A DNA stretch of 64,000 nucleotides from positions 1-64,000 of the forward strand of contig NZ_LXFV01000020.1 in assembly GCF_002847345.1 (NCBI RefSeq), in the 5' to 3' direction. A program made the translations under genes and the position numbers. The notes beneath the pieces are model-generated. The model was given only the letters and a program-made list of their open reading frames with translations, ran no database searches and had not been told where the DNA came from. Source of the DNA: Pectobacterium peruviense (lineage in GTDB: Bacteria > Pseudomonadota > Gammaproteobacteria > Enterobacterales > Enterobacteriaceae). The first letter of the stretch is position 1, and each line of letters opens with the position of its first letter. Of this stretch, positions 40,244 through 51,447 are shown piece after piece.

Positions 40244-40639
40244 TTAAAGCGATTTCAGCCAGCGGATCATCTCCGCATTCGCTGGCGGAAACTCCTTCTC
40301 ACGTAATTCTTCTACGCTCATCCAGCGAGATTCCTGACCTTCACGGCCATAGGGTTCTCCTTGCCACGTTTCAACCAGAAAGAAATGAAGCGTGATGATT
40401 CTCTCCGGCGTAGAAAACGTTTTATCGTTTAGCGGCTGGGGTGCGATAGCCTCAATACCCGTTTCTTCGTGCAGTTCACGAATCAGAGCCTGCTCGGGGT
40501 TTTCTCCCACTTCAACTTTACCGCCGGGAAACTCCCACATCCCTGCCATATGAACACCATCAGGGCGACGAGCAATGAAATATTGCTGTTCCGTATTGCG
40601 GATGATGCCCACCGCGACGGATAACTGTTTTTGCGTCAT
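40244..40639 (-). CDS. mutT: 8-oxo-dGTP diphosphatase MutT
   Basis: Hydrolyses 8-oxo-dGTP to keep oxidised guanine out of DNA. 131 residues from the ATG at 40639 (AGGA eight bases upstream); the frame is open further, but E. coli MutT (129 residues) starts at the same place. The Nudix box GGKVEVGENPEQALIRELHEETG is complete, including REXXEE. Downstream of secA, as in E. coli, but a terminator lies between. Confidence 0.95.
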   Translation of the reverse strand: MTQKQLSVAVGIIRNTEQQYFIARRPDGVHMAGMWEFPGGKVEVGENPEQALIRELHEETGIEAIAPQPLNDKTFSTPERIITLHFFLVETWQGEPYGREGQESRWMSVEELREKEFPPANAEMIRWLKSL

Positions 40640-40664
40640 GACCATTCCTATCAGATTCTTATCA

Positions 40665-40691
40665 AGTAAAAGGCGGTCAATGACCGCCTTT
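40665..40691 (-). terminator. Terminator between secA and mutT
   Basis: AAAGGCGGTC pairs with GACCGCCTTT (loop of 3); on the minus strand TTTTACTT follows. It begins 28 bases after the secA stop. Confidence 0.75.
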
Positions 40692-40718
40692 GTACTTATC
40701 ACATTTTAATCACTGGAT

Positions 40719-43415
40719 TTAGCTCTGCAAGCGGCCGTGGCACTGCTTATATTTCTTGCCTGAGCCACATGGGCAAGGATCGTTACGTCCAATTTTACGG
40801 TCTGCCTGCGCCGGTGAACCCGTATTTAGGCTGTCTTCTTCCTGATGACTAAACTGCTGCTGCTGCGCCAAACGCTCTGCTTCTTCACGGCGTTGCAGCT
40901 CCAGCGCTTCGATTTCTTCCGGCATTCTCACCTGAACTTTGCTCAACGTACTGATCACTTCATATTTCAGTGATTCCAACATCGCGGCAAACATAGAAAA
41001 CGACTCACGCTTATATTCTTGTTTCGGATCTTTCTGTGCATATCCACGCAGGTGGATGCCCTGACGCAGGTAATCCATTGCCGCCAGATGCTCTTTCCAC
41101 AGGGAATCCAGCGTCTGCAGCATCACGCCTTTCTCGAAGTTGCGCATGACTTCATTGCCAACCACTTCTTCTTTGCGGTGATAAACTTCAAGCGCCTGTT
41201 GGAAAATACGCTCACGCAGCGTTTCTTCGTGCAGTTCAGGCTCTTTATCCAGCCACGCCTTGATCGGCATATCCAGATCGAAATCGTTCTTCAGGCGCTG
41301 TTCCAGACCTTCCGTATCCCACATCTCTTCCAGAGACTGCGGCGGAATATAGCTGTCGATGGTCGTTTTAAATACATCTTCACGAATACTGGTGATGGTT
41401 TCACTGATATCGGACACGTCCAGCAGCTCGTTACGCTGCGTGTAGATCGCACGACGTTGATCGCTCGCTACATCATCGTATTCCAACAGCTGTTTACGAA
41501 TATCAAAGTTACGGCTTTCTACTTTGCGCTGGGCGTTAGCAATCGCCTTGGTGACCCACGGGTGCTCAATGGCTTCACCTGGTTTCATACCCAATTTACG
41601 CATCATGTTAGAAACACGATCGGAGGCAAAAATACGCATCAGCGCATCTTCCATCGACAGGTAGAAACGTGATGAACCCGCATCCCCCTGACGACCGGAA
41701 CGACCACGAAGCTGGTTATCGATACGACGAGATTCATGGCGCTCAGTACCGATAATGTGCAAACCGCCCGCCGTCAGCACAGCATCATGACGCACTTTCC
41801 AGGCTGCTTTAATTTCTGCAATTTGCTCATCATCTGGGTTTTCCAGATGTGCCACTTCTGCTTGCCAGCTACCGCCCAATACGATGTCCGTACCACGACC
41901 GGCCATGTTGGTTGCGATAGTGACAGCGCCAGACTGGCCAGCCTGAGCGACGATATCTGCTTCCATCGCGTGGAACTTCGCATTCAATACATTGTGCTTG
42001 ATGCCCGCTTTCTCGAGCGCTTGAGAAACCACTTCGGATTTCTCAATGGAGATCGTACCAACCAGAATCGGTTGACCTTTTACGGAGCGGTCTTTGATAT
42101 CTTCAATGATGGCATCGATTTTTTCCTGCTCGGTCATGTAGACCAGATCAGGCAAGTCTTTACGAATCATCGGACGGTTGGTCGGCACCACAATCGTATC
42201 CAGCTTATAAATGGAGCTGAATTCAAAGGCTTCGGTATCTGCCGTACCGGTCATCCCCGCCAATTTTTCATACAGGCGGAAGTAGTTTTGGAAGGTAATG
42301 GAAGCCAGCGTCTGGTTTTCATTCTGAATGGCCACCTTCTCTTTCGCCTCTACAGCCTGATGCAGACCATCGGACCAGCGACGCCCTTGCATGGTACGGC
42401 CTGTGTGTTCGTCAACGATGATAACTTCACCGTCTTTCACAATGTAATCCACATCGCGGGCAAACAACACATGCGCACGCAGCGCGGCGGTAACATGGTG
42501 CATCAGCATAATGTTCGTCGGAGAGTACAGTGATTCCCCTTCCTCCATAATGCCTTCTTTCACCAACAGCTCTTCTACCAGAACCAGACCACGCTCGGTG
42601 AGGTTCACCTGACGCGCTTTCTCATCAACAGAGAAGTGACCTTCGCCGTGGAAGGTATCCGAATCTTCTTTATCCTGACGAATGAGGTGAGGAATAATTT
42701 TATTGACGCTGATATAAAGCTCGGAGCTATCTTCAGCCGGGCCGGAAATGATCAGCGGCGTACGTGCTTCATCGATCAGGATGGAGTCAACCTCATCCAC
42801 CAGCGCGTAGTACAGCTTACGCTGCACACGTTCTTCCGGGCTGAACGCCATGTTATCGCGCAGGTAGTCAAAACCGTATTCGTTATTGGTGCCGTAGGTG
42901 ATGTCTGCGGCATAAGCTTCACGCTTCGCTGGTGCAGGCATCCCCGGCAGGTTGATACCCACGCTCAGGCCAAGGAATTCAAACAAAGGACGGTTATTTT
43001 CGGCATCACGCTGTGCCAGATAATCATTCACGGTAACCACGTGTACGCCACGGCCAGTCAGCGCGTTCAGGTACGCAGGTAACGTTGCCGTCAGCGTTTT
43101 ACCTTCACCAGTACGCATCTCCGCAATGCAACGTTCGTTCAGTACCATACCGCCGAGAAGTTGCACGTCGAAGTGACGCATGCCAAAGACACGCTTACTG
43201 GATTCACGCACCACGGCGAAGGCTTCTGGGAGCAAGTTTTCCAGCTTTTCGCCTTTTTCCAGACGAACACGGAACTCCAGCGTTTTCGCTTGAAGTTCCT
43301 CATCTGAAAGTTTTTCCATTTCTGGTTCTAAACGACTAATAACATCAACATTTTTACGCATACGACGCAGCGTACGATCGTTACGGCTACCAAAAATTTT
43401 GGTTAGAATATTCAT
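40719..43415 (-). CDS. secA: Preprotein translocase ATPase SecA
   Basis: Motor ATPase that drives unfolded secretory proteins through SecYEG. 898 residues from the ATG at 43415 (E. coli 901); earlier in-frame codons to 43466 are not expected to be used. Walker A is [11 protein letters not shown]; helicase-type Walker B is in [14 protein letters not shown]. The C-terminal zinc site [14 protein letters not shown], which binds SecB and lipids, is complete. The first residues are [21 protein letters not shown]. No strong ribosome binding site precedes the ATG, which agrees with translation controlled by the upstream secM. Confidence 0.97.
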   Translation of the reverse strand: MNILTKIFGSRNDRTLRRMRKNVDVISRLEPEMEKLSDEELQAKTLEFRVRLEKGEKLENLLPEAFAVVRESSKRVFGMRHFDVQLLGGMVLNERCIAEMRTGEGKTLTATLPAYLNALTGRGVHVVTVNDYLAQRDAENNRPLFEFLGLSVGINLPGMPAPAKREAYAADITYGTNNEYGFDYLRDNMAFSPEERVQRKLYYALVDEVDSILIDEARTPLIISGPAEDSSELYISVNKIIPHLIRQDKEDSDTFHGEGHFSVDEKARQVNLTERGLVLVEELLVKEGIMEEGESLYSPTNIMLMHHVTAALRAHVLFARDVDYIVKDGEVIIVDEHTGRTMQGRRWSDGLHQAVEAKEKVAIQNENQTLASITFQNYFRLYEKLAGMTGTADTEAFEFSSIYKLDTIVVPTNRPMIRKDLPDLVYMTEQEKIDAIIEDIKDRSVKGQPILVGTISIEKSEVVSQALEKAGIKHNVLNAKFHAMEADIVAQAGQSGAVTIATNMAGRGTDIVLGGSWQAEVAHLENPDDEQIAEIKAAWKVRHDAVLTAGGLHIIGTERHESRRIDNQLRGRSGRQGDAGSSRFYLSMEDALMRIFASDRVSNMMRKLGMKPGEAIEHPWVTKAIANAQRKVESRNFDIRKQLLEYDDVASDQRRAIYTQRNELLDVSDISETITSIREDVFKTTIDSYIPPQSLEEMWDTEGLEQRLKNDFDLDMPIKAWLDKEPELHEETLRERIFQQALEVYHRKEEVVGNEVMRNFEKGVMLQTLDSLWKEHLAAMDYLRQGIHLRGYAQKDPKQEYKRESFSMFAAMLESLKYEVISTLSKVQVRMPEEIEALELQRREEAERLAQQQQFSHQEEDSLNTGSPAQADRKIGRNDPCPCGSGKKYKQCHGRLQS

Positions 43416-43532
43416 GACCATAATAGTTTTAATCTCACAAGTGCCACGTATCCAGTGGCAACACAATATCTAAAACCTGAGAAACTCAGCGAAAACGGGA
43501 GAAATTTCTTCAGCTAATTATCCATTACACTT

Positions 43533-44048
43533 TCAGCTGAGAAAATAGGGCCCTGCACGGATGCCGCGAATTTGGGCAAGCCAGATGCCGATTTGATGAT
43601 GTGCCTGAGGATAAAAAGTGACTCGCCCAGCGTGGGGGGAGATCACAAAGGGATACTGGAAATCCTGCGTCAGTAACGCATTTAACGTATCCAGTAAGAC
43701 CAGAGAATGGGGCTGTAGGTCGTCAACCTGTTGCGTATTGACTGTCTGTGGCGTCGTCAACGCAAAAGAAAGATGGCGAATTACCGTACGAATCGCATGC
43801 TGATGCCAGTAATCAACGCTATAGGACGAGCGTCGATGCGCTTCTTTGAGCGCCACCAGATCGGTAAGACTCAGTGATACACTATTCTGGCGACTAACGC
43901 TTGAGGTTGAATTAGGGAGTGAGGCAATATCCTGTGAGTCGTTCAGGCTTGTCGGCAGACCAAGACTCGCCGCGACCATCCCTAATAAGAGATGCGGCCA
44001 GAAATAACGTCTGCCAAATTGTCGCCAACGATTTAGAATACCAATCAC
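43533..44048 (-). CDS. secM: Secretion monitor SecM (arrest peptide) with variant motif
   Basis: SecM stalls its own ribosome when export is slow, opening the secA ribosome binding site in the downstream hairpin. 171 residues from the GTG at 44048, which has GGTGGA upstream and gives the E. coli-like start GILNRWRQFGRRYFW; the ATG at 44057 has no spaced ribosome binding site. A long signal peptide (residues about 10-35, PHLLLGMVAASLGLP) and SYSVDYWHQHAIRTVIRHLSFA match E. coli. The arrest region reads HQIGIWLAQIRGIRAGPYFLS: GIRAGP and the Trp are kept, but the Phe of E. coli is His and Ile156 is Leu. The gene ends 117 bases before secA. Confidence 0.9.
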   Translation of the reverse strand: MIGILNRWRQFGRRYFWPHLLLGMVAASLGLPTSLNDSQDIASLPNSTSSVSRQNSVSLSLTDLVALKEAHRRSSYSVDYWHQHAIRTVIRHLSFALTTPQTVNTQQVDDLQPHSLVLLDTLNALLTQDFQYPFVISPHAGRVTFYPQAHHQIGIWLAQIRGIRAGPYFLS

Positions 44049-44074
44049 GAGTAACATCCACCGGAGCCAGGTCT

Positions 44075-44602
44075 ATGCGTGATAGCCGCCCACAATCACT
44101 GGAATTTCTGTTTGATAGCGCATCCATGTCGGGTAAAGGCCCGCTACAAGATGTGCAACAGCGCGCTATCGCCTTATTAAAACTCAACCGTGCCGTACGC
44201 GGATTACTGCCTGCACCGTTGCACCCATGGTGCCGCGTCGCTAATTACCGGCAAGGTTTGCTGATCCTGGAAACCGCCAACGCCAGTTGGCTTATGCGGT
44301 TACGTTACGAACAGCCTGCGTTGCTCTCTGCATTACGCGCACAAATACTACCATCATTGGCTTCAATCGACATCAGGATTAATCCAACGCTTGCCGCAAA
44401 AGGGCATGAAATCGTGAAAAATAGTGATATTTCAGCGGCGGAAAATAGCGAGGGCAAACCGTTGCGTCAATTGAGTGAGCAAAGTGCGGAGACATTGAGG
44501 ACGTTAGCAGGCAATAGCCCAGAAAAACTCAGAAAGATATTAGAACGACTGGCTTCACTGGCCGGAGAGAGTACCAGTAAAACCAGTCGTAATAAGAAGT
44601 GA
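44075..44602 (+). CDS. dciA: DUF721/DciA-family protein
   Basis: 175 residues from the ATG at 44075 (GGAG and AGGT upstream; the frame is open back to 43919 inside secM but is not expected to be used). DciA is the ancestral loader of the replicative helicase DnaB; in E. coli that job belongs to phage-derived DnaC. The core NRAVRGLLPAPLHPWCRVANYRQGLLILETANASWLMRLRYEQPALLSALR is the DUF721 domain (residues about 35-95), followed by a Ser/Lys/Leu-rich tail predicted to be helical. DciA near secA and lpxC is also seen in Vibrio. It is divergent from secM by 26 bases and convergent with lpxC. The family call is firm; the function in an organism that probably also has DnaC is not known. Confidence 0.85.
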   Translation: MRDSRPQSLEFLFDSASMSGKGPLQDVQQRAIALLKLNRAVRGLLPAPLHPWCRVANYRQGLLILETANASWLMRLRYEQPALLSALRAQILPSLASIDIRINPTLAAKGHEIVKNSDISAAENSEGKPLRQLSEQSAETLRTLAGNSPEKLRKILERLASLAGESTSKTSRNKK

Positions 44603-44614
44603 TTACTTCAGGCG

Positions 44615-45565
<951 letters not shown>

Positions 45566-45636
45566 CTAGTATATACCAGGCTCGGTGGCACAGTTTAGCA
45601 CAAAGAGCGGAGATTCCAACGTTATCTGGCAGCAAA

Positions 45637-46788
45637 TTAGTCTGCCTGCTTACGCAGAAACGCCGGGATATCCAGATAGTCTGGCTCTTTATTCGTCTGC
45701 GGATTCTGGTCGTTAACCACTTTAGCAGCCGGTTTTTCCTGCGCCAGCGGCGTCATACCGTGTTGCTGATAACGATGATCCATCACAGGTTGGCTGGCCT
45801 GCTTGTTCGTTACCAGAGTAATCTCAGGACGTTTGTCCATGCCAATACCCGTCGCAACAACCGTTACACGCAGTTCATCATTCATTTCCGGATCAAGCGA
45901 CGTACCGATTACTACGGTCGCATTGTCGGACGCGAATGCACGAATGGTGTTACCTACTGTCTCGAACTCATCCAGACGCAGGTCAAAGCCTGCCGTGATG
46001 TTGACCAACACGCCACGTGCGCCGGACAGATCGATATCTTCCAACAGTGGGCTGGAGATCGCCATTTCTGCTGCTTCTTCTGCACGGTCTTCACCACGCG
46101 CAACACCGGAACCCATCATGGCATAACCCATTTCGGACATCACGGTACGCACGTCTGCAAAGTCGACGTTCATCAGGCCAGGACGCGTGATCAGCTCGGC
46201 AATACCCTGCACCGCACCTTTCAGTACATCATTTGCCGCACCAAATGCATCCAGCAGGGAAATACCGCGCCCCAGCACTTTCAGCAGCTTGTCGTTTGGA
46301 ATCGTGATCAGCGAGTCGACGTGCTTAGACAGTTCGGCGATACCCTGCTCCGCAAACGCCATACGCTTTTTGCCTTCAAAGTTGAAAGGCTTGGTCACCA
46401 CAGCAACGGTCAGAATGCCCAGGTCTTTTGCTACTTCGGCCACAACCGGTGCAGCACCTGTGCCCGTACCGCCGCCCATACCAGCAGCGATAAACACCAT
46501 GTCTGCACCTTCTAGTGCTGCACGCAGTGCTTCGCGATCTTCTTCAGCCGAATTACGGCCAACTTCCGGGTTAGCGCCTGCGCCCAGACCTTTAGTGATG
46601 CCACTACCGATCTGAATCGTCTGGCCAACAGCCGTTTTACGTAATGCCTGCGCATCCGTGTTGACCGCAAAGAATTCGACGCCTTCGATGCGCTCGCGCA
46701 CCATGTGTTCGACGGCGTTACCGCCGCCGCCGCCGACGCCGATGACTTTAATCACCGCGTCGTTGGTTAATTCCATTGGTTCAAACAT
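45637..46788 (-). CDS. ftsZ: Cell division GTPase FtsZ
   Basis: Tubulin-like GTPase forming the Z ring. 383 residues, as in E. coli. GTP-binding [11 protein letters not shown] near residues 19-29, the tubulin signature [18 protein letters not shown] at 106-123, the T7 catalytic loop with [11 protein letters not shown], and the conserved C-terminal tail [14 protein letters not shown] that binds FtsA, ZipA and ZapD. 68 bases downstream of ftsA; further promoters probably lie inside ftsQ and ftsA. Confidence 0.99.
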   Translation of the reverse strand: MFEPMELTNDAVIKVIGVGGGGGNAVEHMVRERIEGVEFFAVNTDAQALRKTAVGQTIQIGSGITKGLGAGANPEVGRNSAEEDREALRAALEGADMVFIAAGMGGGTGTGAAPVVAEVAKDLGILTVAVVTKPFNFEGKKRMAFAEQGIAELSKHVDSLITIPNDKLLKVLGRGISLLDAFGAANDVLKGAVQGIAELITRPGLMNVDFADVRTVMSEMGYAMMGSGVARGEDRAEEAAEMAISSPLLEDIDLSGARGVLVNITAGFDLRLDEFETVGNTIRAFASDNATVVIGTSLDPEMNDELRVTVVATGIGMDKRPEITLVTNKQASQPVMDHRYQQHGMTPLAQEKPAAKVVNDQNPQTNKEPDYLDIPAFLRKQAD

Positions 46789-46856
46789 AATTTCTCTCCG
46801 TTTGTGCCTGTAACTGCGAGATCATAAAACTGTGCCAGGTGATCTCTTTGATAAAA

Positions 46857-48113
46857 TTAAAATTCTTTCCTCAACCAGCTGTTGATTCTCTTGAACCAGT
46901 TGCTCACTGAGGCACGTTTTTCGACTTCATGCTCACCACCTAGGTGAGATTCTTTTCCGTAATGGAGCAACCCAACCGCTGTTGAGTAATAAGGCTCTTG
47001 GGCATAATCCGTCAGCCCTGTTATGTTCATTGGTTGTCCAATACGCACCTGTGTGTGGAACACACGCTGCGCACAGGCCGCCAGACCGTCTATTTGCGCG
47101 GCACCGCCCGTCAGCACAATCCCTGCCGCCAGATGGTGTTTCACGCCTTGTTGACGCAACTGCTCCTGCAACTGTAAAAGTTCATCGTTCACCAGATTCA
47201 ACAGCTCGGTGTAACGTGGTTCAATCACTTCCGCTAATGTCTGTCTTTGCAGACTGCGGGGTGGACGTCCCCCAACGCTTGGGACCTCCACATTCTCATC
47301 TTTGCCGACGATCGCACCTAATGCACAACCGTGGCGTACCTTGATCGCTTCGGCATCCGTCGGCGGCGTACCGAACGCATAGGCAATATCGCTGGTAACC
47401 ACATTGCCTGCATACGGAATCACTTTAGTGTGTCGCAATGCACCGCCGGTATAGACCGCGATATCCATTGTACCGCCACCGATATCAACAACGCACACGC
47501 CCAGCTCACGTTCGTCTTCTGTCAGCACCGCATAGCTGGAAGCCAATCCCGCAAAAATCAGCTGGTCGACCTTTAAACCACAGCGTTCAACGGCTTTAAC
47601 AATATTCTTCGCCATATCGTTATGGCAGGTTATCAGGTGGACTTTCGCCTGCATACGCACGCCGGATAAGCCAACTGGGTTTTTAATCCCTTCCTGATAA
47701 TCGATCGCATATTCCTGTGGAATCACATGGAGAACACGGTGTTCATCGCGCACACGCACAGACTTAGCGGTATGCACCACGCTTTCCACGTCATCCTGCG
47801 TGACCTCTTCTTCTGAAATAGGCACCATCCCTATTTCATTCTGGCAACTGATATGTTTTCCCGACAGCGCCAGATACACGGAGGAGATCTGGCAGTCTGC
47901 CATCAACTCAGCCTGATCAATAGCGCGCTGAACACATTTAACGACCGACTCCAGATCGTTTACGCCGCCTTTATCCATACCGCGTGACGGGCAACTGCCT
48001 ACGCCAATAATATTGACCATGCCATCGGGCAGAACTTCCCCTACCAGCGCAGCCACTTTTGCTGTACCGATTTCCAGCCCAACTACCAGTTTTCTGTCCG
48101 TCGACTTGATCAT
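46857..48113 (-). CDS. ftsA: Cell division protein FtsA
   Basis: Actin-like ATPase that tethers FtsZ to the membrane and recruits later division proteins. 418 residues (E. coli 420). Actin-family phosphate motifs GLEIGTAKV and VVDIGGGTMDIAV, and the C-terminal amphipathic membrane helix VSNWFKRINSWLRKEF. Its ATG at 48113 forms an ATGA with the TGA that would close the extended ftsQ frame, but because ftsQ now stops earlier there are 53 bases between the two genes. Confidence 0.98.
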   Translation of the reverse strand: MIKSTDRKLVVGLEIGTAKVAALVGEVLPDGMVNIIGVGSCPSRGMDKGGVNDLESVVKCVQRAIDQAELMADCQISSVYLALSGKHISCQNEIGMVPISEEEVTQDDVESVVHTAKSVRVRDEHRVLHVIPQEYAIDYQEGIKNPVGLSGVRMQAKVHLITCHNDMAKNIVKAVERCGLKVDQLIFAGLASSYAVLTEDERELGVCVVDIGGGTMDIAVYTGGALRHTKVIPYAGNVVTSDIAYAFGTPPTDAEAIKVRHGCALGAIVGKDENVEVPSVGGRPPRSLQRQTLAEVIEPRYTELLNLVNDELLQLQEQLRQQGVKHHLAAGIVLTGGAAQIDGLAACAQRVFHTQVRIGQPMNITGLTDYAQEPYYSTAVGLLHYGKESHLGGEHEVEKRASVSNWFKRINSWLRKEF

Positions 48114-48166
48114 TGTTGTTTAGCCTGTGCCTGTTTCTGGTTACTGTTCTGTTGCTGATCAATGTC
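48110..48166 (-). pseudogene. Orphaned 3' tail of ftsQ beyond an in-frame stop
   Basis: Immediately after the ftsQ TAA the same frame reads DIDQQQNSNQKQAQAKQQ and then TGA, with the TGA overlapping the ftsA ATG. The end (NQKQAQAKQQ) resembles the E. coli FtsQ end (NQAQAEQQ), so this is what used to be the end of the coding region. If the TAA is real, these 18 codons are untranslated except by read-through. Confidence 0.75.
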
Positions 48167-48210
48167 TTATTGCTGACCAACTCGTTGCCGATCAACATTT
48201 TGTTGATCAA
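48151..48210. repeat. Degenerate 15-18 bp tandem repeats at the ftsQ 3' end
   Basis: Four diverged copies of a GTTGCTGATCAAC-like unit (plus strand) start at 48151, 48169, 48184 and about 48199. On the coding strand they give [14 protein letters not shown], then the stop, then DIDQQQ. They suggest local slippage or duplication that lengthened the FtsQ tail. Confidence 0.65.
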
Positions 48211-48994
48211 GCAAGGCTGGAGCCCAGCCTATCGCGGCTCCGCTGTCGTACCGCAAATCCACATGGCTGAGACGTTTGTTTTCGCTCTGAGCCTGCCGCT
48301 GCAACAACGGATATAGCTCGATAAAGCGTTGCAGACGTTTGGCCCTATCGTCCCGCCCCAATTCAAGGCGAGTATCATCATCTAATCCTAGCTGCCACGA
48401 ATGTCGTGCACTCATCGCAACCATTTTTAACGTAAACTTCCCAGCAGCCAGCGTCTGACTCATTGTGCGATAACCTTCCAGCACTTCGGCTTCACTGCCT
48501 TCCGGGCCATACAGCAACGGCATCTTGCGGTTGCCGATACGTTCAGCGGGTACACTGAACGAATTTCCTTCCGCATCAACCATTAGCTGATCATTCCAAC
48601 GCGCAACCGGAACATATTCAACCAGATGAATCTTTAATTCGTCCGGCCACTGCTTACGCACGCTAGCCTGTTTTATCCACGACAGACGCTCGATCTGCTG
48701 CTGGATCACGTTCACATCCTGTGTCATGAACGTTCCCGGCGAGCCCAACGACAAAATTGCCTGACGGATATCGTCGTTGGTGGTGTACTGCCTTTCCCCT
48801 GTTACTGCCATGCGGGAGAGCGGCAAGCGGCTGGCGTCTTTCATCCACCCGACCACCATCCAGCTACCCCAGACGATCGTCCCTATCACCATCAGCAGGA
48901 AAATTACTCCTGCTAATTGGCCTCCATTACTGCGACGTGTTCCTTTCGTCGGTTCTGGCTCTCGTCCGCGTGTATTCAGCGCTGCCTGCGACAT
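48167..48994 (-). CDS. ftsQ: Cell division protein FtsQ
   Basis: Bitopic divisome protein linking early and late division proteins and binding FtsB-FtsL. 275 residues (E. coli 276): cytoplasmic N terminus, membrane segment (about 28-50), POTRA domain ([21 protein letters not shown]) and beta domain ending [12 protein letters not shown]. The core is complete. After GWAP the tail is not E. coli-like: a pentapeptide-type repeat ([14 protein letters not shown]) runs into a TAA, behind which the original-looking tail continues in frame. The essential region for FtsB binding lies before this point, so the protein is probably functional. Confidence 0.95.
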   Translation of the reverse strand: MSQAALNTRGREPEPTKGTRRSNGGQLAGVIFLLMVIGTIVWGSWMVVGWMKDASRLPLSRMAVTGERQYTTNDDIRQAILSLGSPGTFMTQDVNVIQQQIERLSWIKQASVRKQWPDELKIHLVEYVPVARWNDQLMVDAEGNSFSVPAERIGNRKMPLLYGPEGSEAEVLEGYRTMSQTLAAGKFTLKMVAMSARHSWQLGLDDDTRLELGRDDRAKRLQRFIELYPLLQRQAQSENKRLSHVDLRYDSGAAIGWAPALLDQQNVDRQRVGQQ

Positions 48995-48995
48995 A

Positions 48996-49916
48996 TCAGC
49001 CAGCGAGCTCCAGAATTTTCACGACCAGTTGCGAGAAAGTCAGCCCGCGTTGACGCGCGGCCATAGGAACCAGACTGTGGCTCGTCATACCCGGAGAGGT
49101 ATTCACCTCAAGCAGATAAAAAGCGCCGTCGCTATCCAGCATGAAATCGACGCGTCCCCACCCACTGCAATCCACCGCACGATAAGCCGCCATAGCCAGT
49201 ACTGCTAACGCCTGCTCTTGCTCATCCGACAAACCGCTCGGACAGAAATACTGCGTATCATCTGATAAATACTTCGCTTCATAATCGTAAAACGTACCCG
49301 CAGGCTGAATACGAATAGAAGGCAATACTTCGTCACCCAGGATCGCAACCGTGTACTCTGGGCCGCTCAGCCATTTTTCGACCAGAACATCGTCATCGTG
49401 ACGAAATGCTTCTTCGAGGGCAGCTGGTAGCTCACTGAGCGCGTTCACTTTGCTCATTCCAACGCTGGAACCTTCACGGCTTGGCTTGACGATCAGTGGC
49501 AACCCGAGGTGGGTGAACTGCGCCAATAATGCACTCGCCGCCGTTTCTGAATACTGGCGACGATCCAGCGCCACATACGGCGACACGGGCAACCCCACCG
49601 CTTGCCATACCTGTTTGGTCCGGCGTTTATCCATCGTCAGTGCAGATGCCATGACGCCGCTACCGGTATAAGGCAGCCCCAGGAACTCCAGGACCCCCTG
49701 TAATGTACCATCCTCGCCACCACGACCATGCAAGGCGATGAAAACGTTAGTAAAACCTTCTTCCTTCAACGTCGTCACAGGGAAGTCACGCGTATCAACC
49801 GCATGCGCGTTGATGCCAGCTTCTTTCAGGCCAGCCAAAACCGCCTGACCGGAAAGCAACGACACTTCACGTTCGGCAGAGGTTCCACCAAGCAATACAG
49901 CAACTTTCTCAGTCAT
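48996..49916 (-). CDS. ddlB: D-alanine--D-alanine ligase DdlB
   Basis: ATP-grasp enzyme making D-Ala-D-Ala for MurF. 306 residues (E. coli 306) from the ATG at 49916, with GAGGAAC upstream. N-terminal [29 protein letters not shown], the ATP-grasp core [11 protein letters not shown] and the C-terminal [15 protein letters not shown] are all present. It lies eight bases after murC and one base before ftsQ. Confidence 0.98.
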   Translation of the reverse strand: MTEKVAVLLGGTSAEREVSLLSGQAVLAGLKEAGINAHAVDTRDFPVTTLKEEGFTNVFIALHGRGGEDGTLQGVLEFLGLPYTGSGVMASALTMDKRRTKQVWQAVGLPVSPYVALDRRQYSETAASALLAQFTHLGLPLIVKPSREGSSVGMSKVNALSELPAALEEAFRHDDDVLVEKWLSGPEYTVAILGDEVLPSIRIQPAGTFYDYEAKYLSDDTQYFCPSGLSDEQEQALAVLAMAAYRAVDCSGWGRVDFMLDSDGAFYLLEVNTSPGMTSHSLVPMAARQRGLTFSQLVVKILELAG

Positions 49917-49924
49917 GATGTTCC

Positions 49925-51385
49925 TCATTCGCTTATCTGCGGCTGTAATCTGGAATCAGCCAGTTTACGCGCCAATTTACCGATGTTGCCGGCTCCCTGA
50001 ACCAAGATCAGGTCTTCACCTCGTAGCGCCTGTGACAACAGTTCCGGTAAAGTATCCACATCCGTCACCAGAATCGGATCAATCTTACCTCTTCCGCGAA
50101 TCGTACGGCACAGCGAACGGCTGTCTGCGCCTGGAATCGGCGCTTCTCCCGCGGAATACACATCCAACATCAGCAACACGTCAACCTGTGATAACACATG
50201 CGCGAAATCGTCATACAAGTCGCGGGTTCGCGTATAGCGATGCGGCTGAAAAATCATGACCAGCCGCTTATCCGGCCACCCAGCACGGGCAGCTTTAATC
50301 GTGGCGTCGACTTCCGTCGGGTGGTGGCCGTAATCATCCACCAACATCGCCGTACCGCTTTGCCCATTAACCAGTTCAAGCGGGTACTCACCGAGGAAAT
50401 CAAAGCGACGTCCGGTGCCCTGAAAACGCTCGAGCGCACGCAGAATCGCCTCGTCATCAATTCCTTCATCAGTCGCTACAGCAACCGCCGCCGCCGCGTT
50501 GAGCGCATTATGACGCCCCGGCGCATTCAGCGTGACGTTCAGCAGCGGTTTGTCTTTCCGCTCCAGCGTAAAGTGCCCTTGCGCGCCAGTCTGGCGATAT
50601 CCAGCAACGCGGACATCAGCATCATCGCTAAAACCATACGTGGTGATATGACGGCCAACGCGCGGCAACAGTTCGCGAATAACAGCATCGTCAATACACA
50701 TCACTGCCTGACCATAAAACGGCAAATTGTGCAGAAAATTGATGAACGTCTGCTTCAGGTTCTCAAAATCGCCCTGATAAGTGTCCATATGATCGGCTTC
50801 AATGTTGGTCACAATCGCCACCATCGGCTGCAAATGCAGGAAAGATGCATCGCTTTCATCTGCTTCTGCAATCAGGTAACGGCTTGATCCCAAACGCGCA
50901 TGCGTTCCTGCCGCTTTAACCAACCCACCGTTCACAAACGTAGGATCCAATCCCGCTTCCGCGTAAATACTGGTGACCATCGCCGTTGTGGTCGTCTTAC
51001 CGTGCGTACCCGCGATCGCAATACCGTGACGGAAACGCATCAGTTCCGCCAACATCTCGGCACGACGGATCACCGGAATACGCGCGTCATGCGCGGCGAC
51101 AATCTCTGGGTTATCCGCAGTAATCGCACTCGACACGACAACCACACTGGCGTTCAGAACATTCTCTGCACGGTGGTGGAAATAAATCTGCGCGCCAAGT
51201 TCGGTCAACTGTTGCGTCACCGCATTCGGTGCCAGATCGGAACCGCTAATTTCATAACCTTCGTTGGCCAACACTTCGGCGATACCACCCATGCCAGCAC
51301 CGCCGATGCCGACAAAGTGTATGTGCCGGACGCGATGCATCTCGGGCACGATTGAACGTAGTTTCGCCAGTTGTTGAGTATTCAC
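49925..51385 (-). CDS. murC: UDP-N-acetylmuramate--L-alanine ligase
   Basis: Adds L-Ala to UDP-MurNAc, the first amino acid of the peptide stem. 486 residues (E. coli 491). The Mur-ligase P-loop [12 protein letters not shown], the N-terminal nucleotide fold [18 protein letters not shown], and the [17 protein letters not shown] region at the C-terminal domain are intact. Part of the murG-murC-ddlB order of the dcw cluster. Confidence 0.98.
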   Translation of the reverse strand: MNTQQLAKLRSIVPEMHRVRHIHFVGIGGAGMGGIAEVLANEGYEISGSDLAPNAVTQQLTELGAQIYFHHRAENVLNASVVVVSSAITADNPEIVAAHDARIPVIRRAEMLAELMRFRHGIAIAGTHGKTTTTAMVTSIYAEAGLDPTFVNGGLVKAAGTHARLGSSRYLIAEADESDASFLHLQPMVAIVTNIEADHMDTYQGDFENLKQTFINFLHNLPFYGQAVMCIDDAVIRELLPRVGRHITTYGFSDDADVRVAGYRQTGAQGHFTLERKDKPLLNVTLNAPGRHNALNAAAAVAVATDEGIDDEAILRALERFQGTGRRFDFLGEYPLELVNGQSGTAMLVDDYGHHPTEVDATIKAARAGWPDKRLVMIFQPHRYTRTRDLYDDFAHVLSQVDVLLMLDVYSAGEAPIPGADSRSLCRTIRGRGKIDPILVTDVDTLPELLSQALRGEDLILVQGAGNIGKLARKLADSRLQPQISE

Positions 51386-51447
51386 TTTATTCTATCGTTA
51401 CCTTGTAGCGTCGTCGCACAGCCTTCTGCCCGACAACGTTGTATTAA

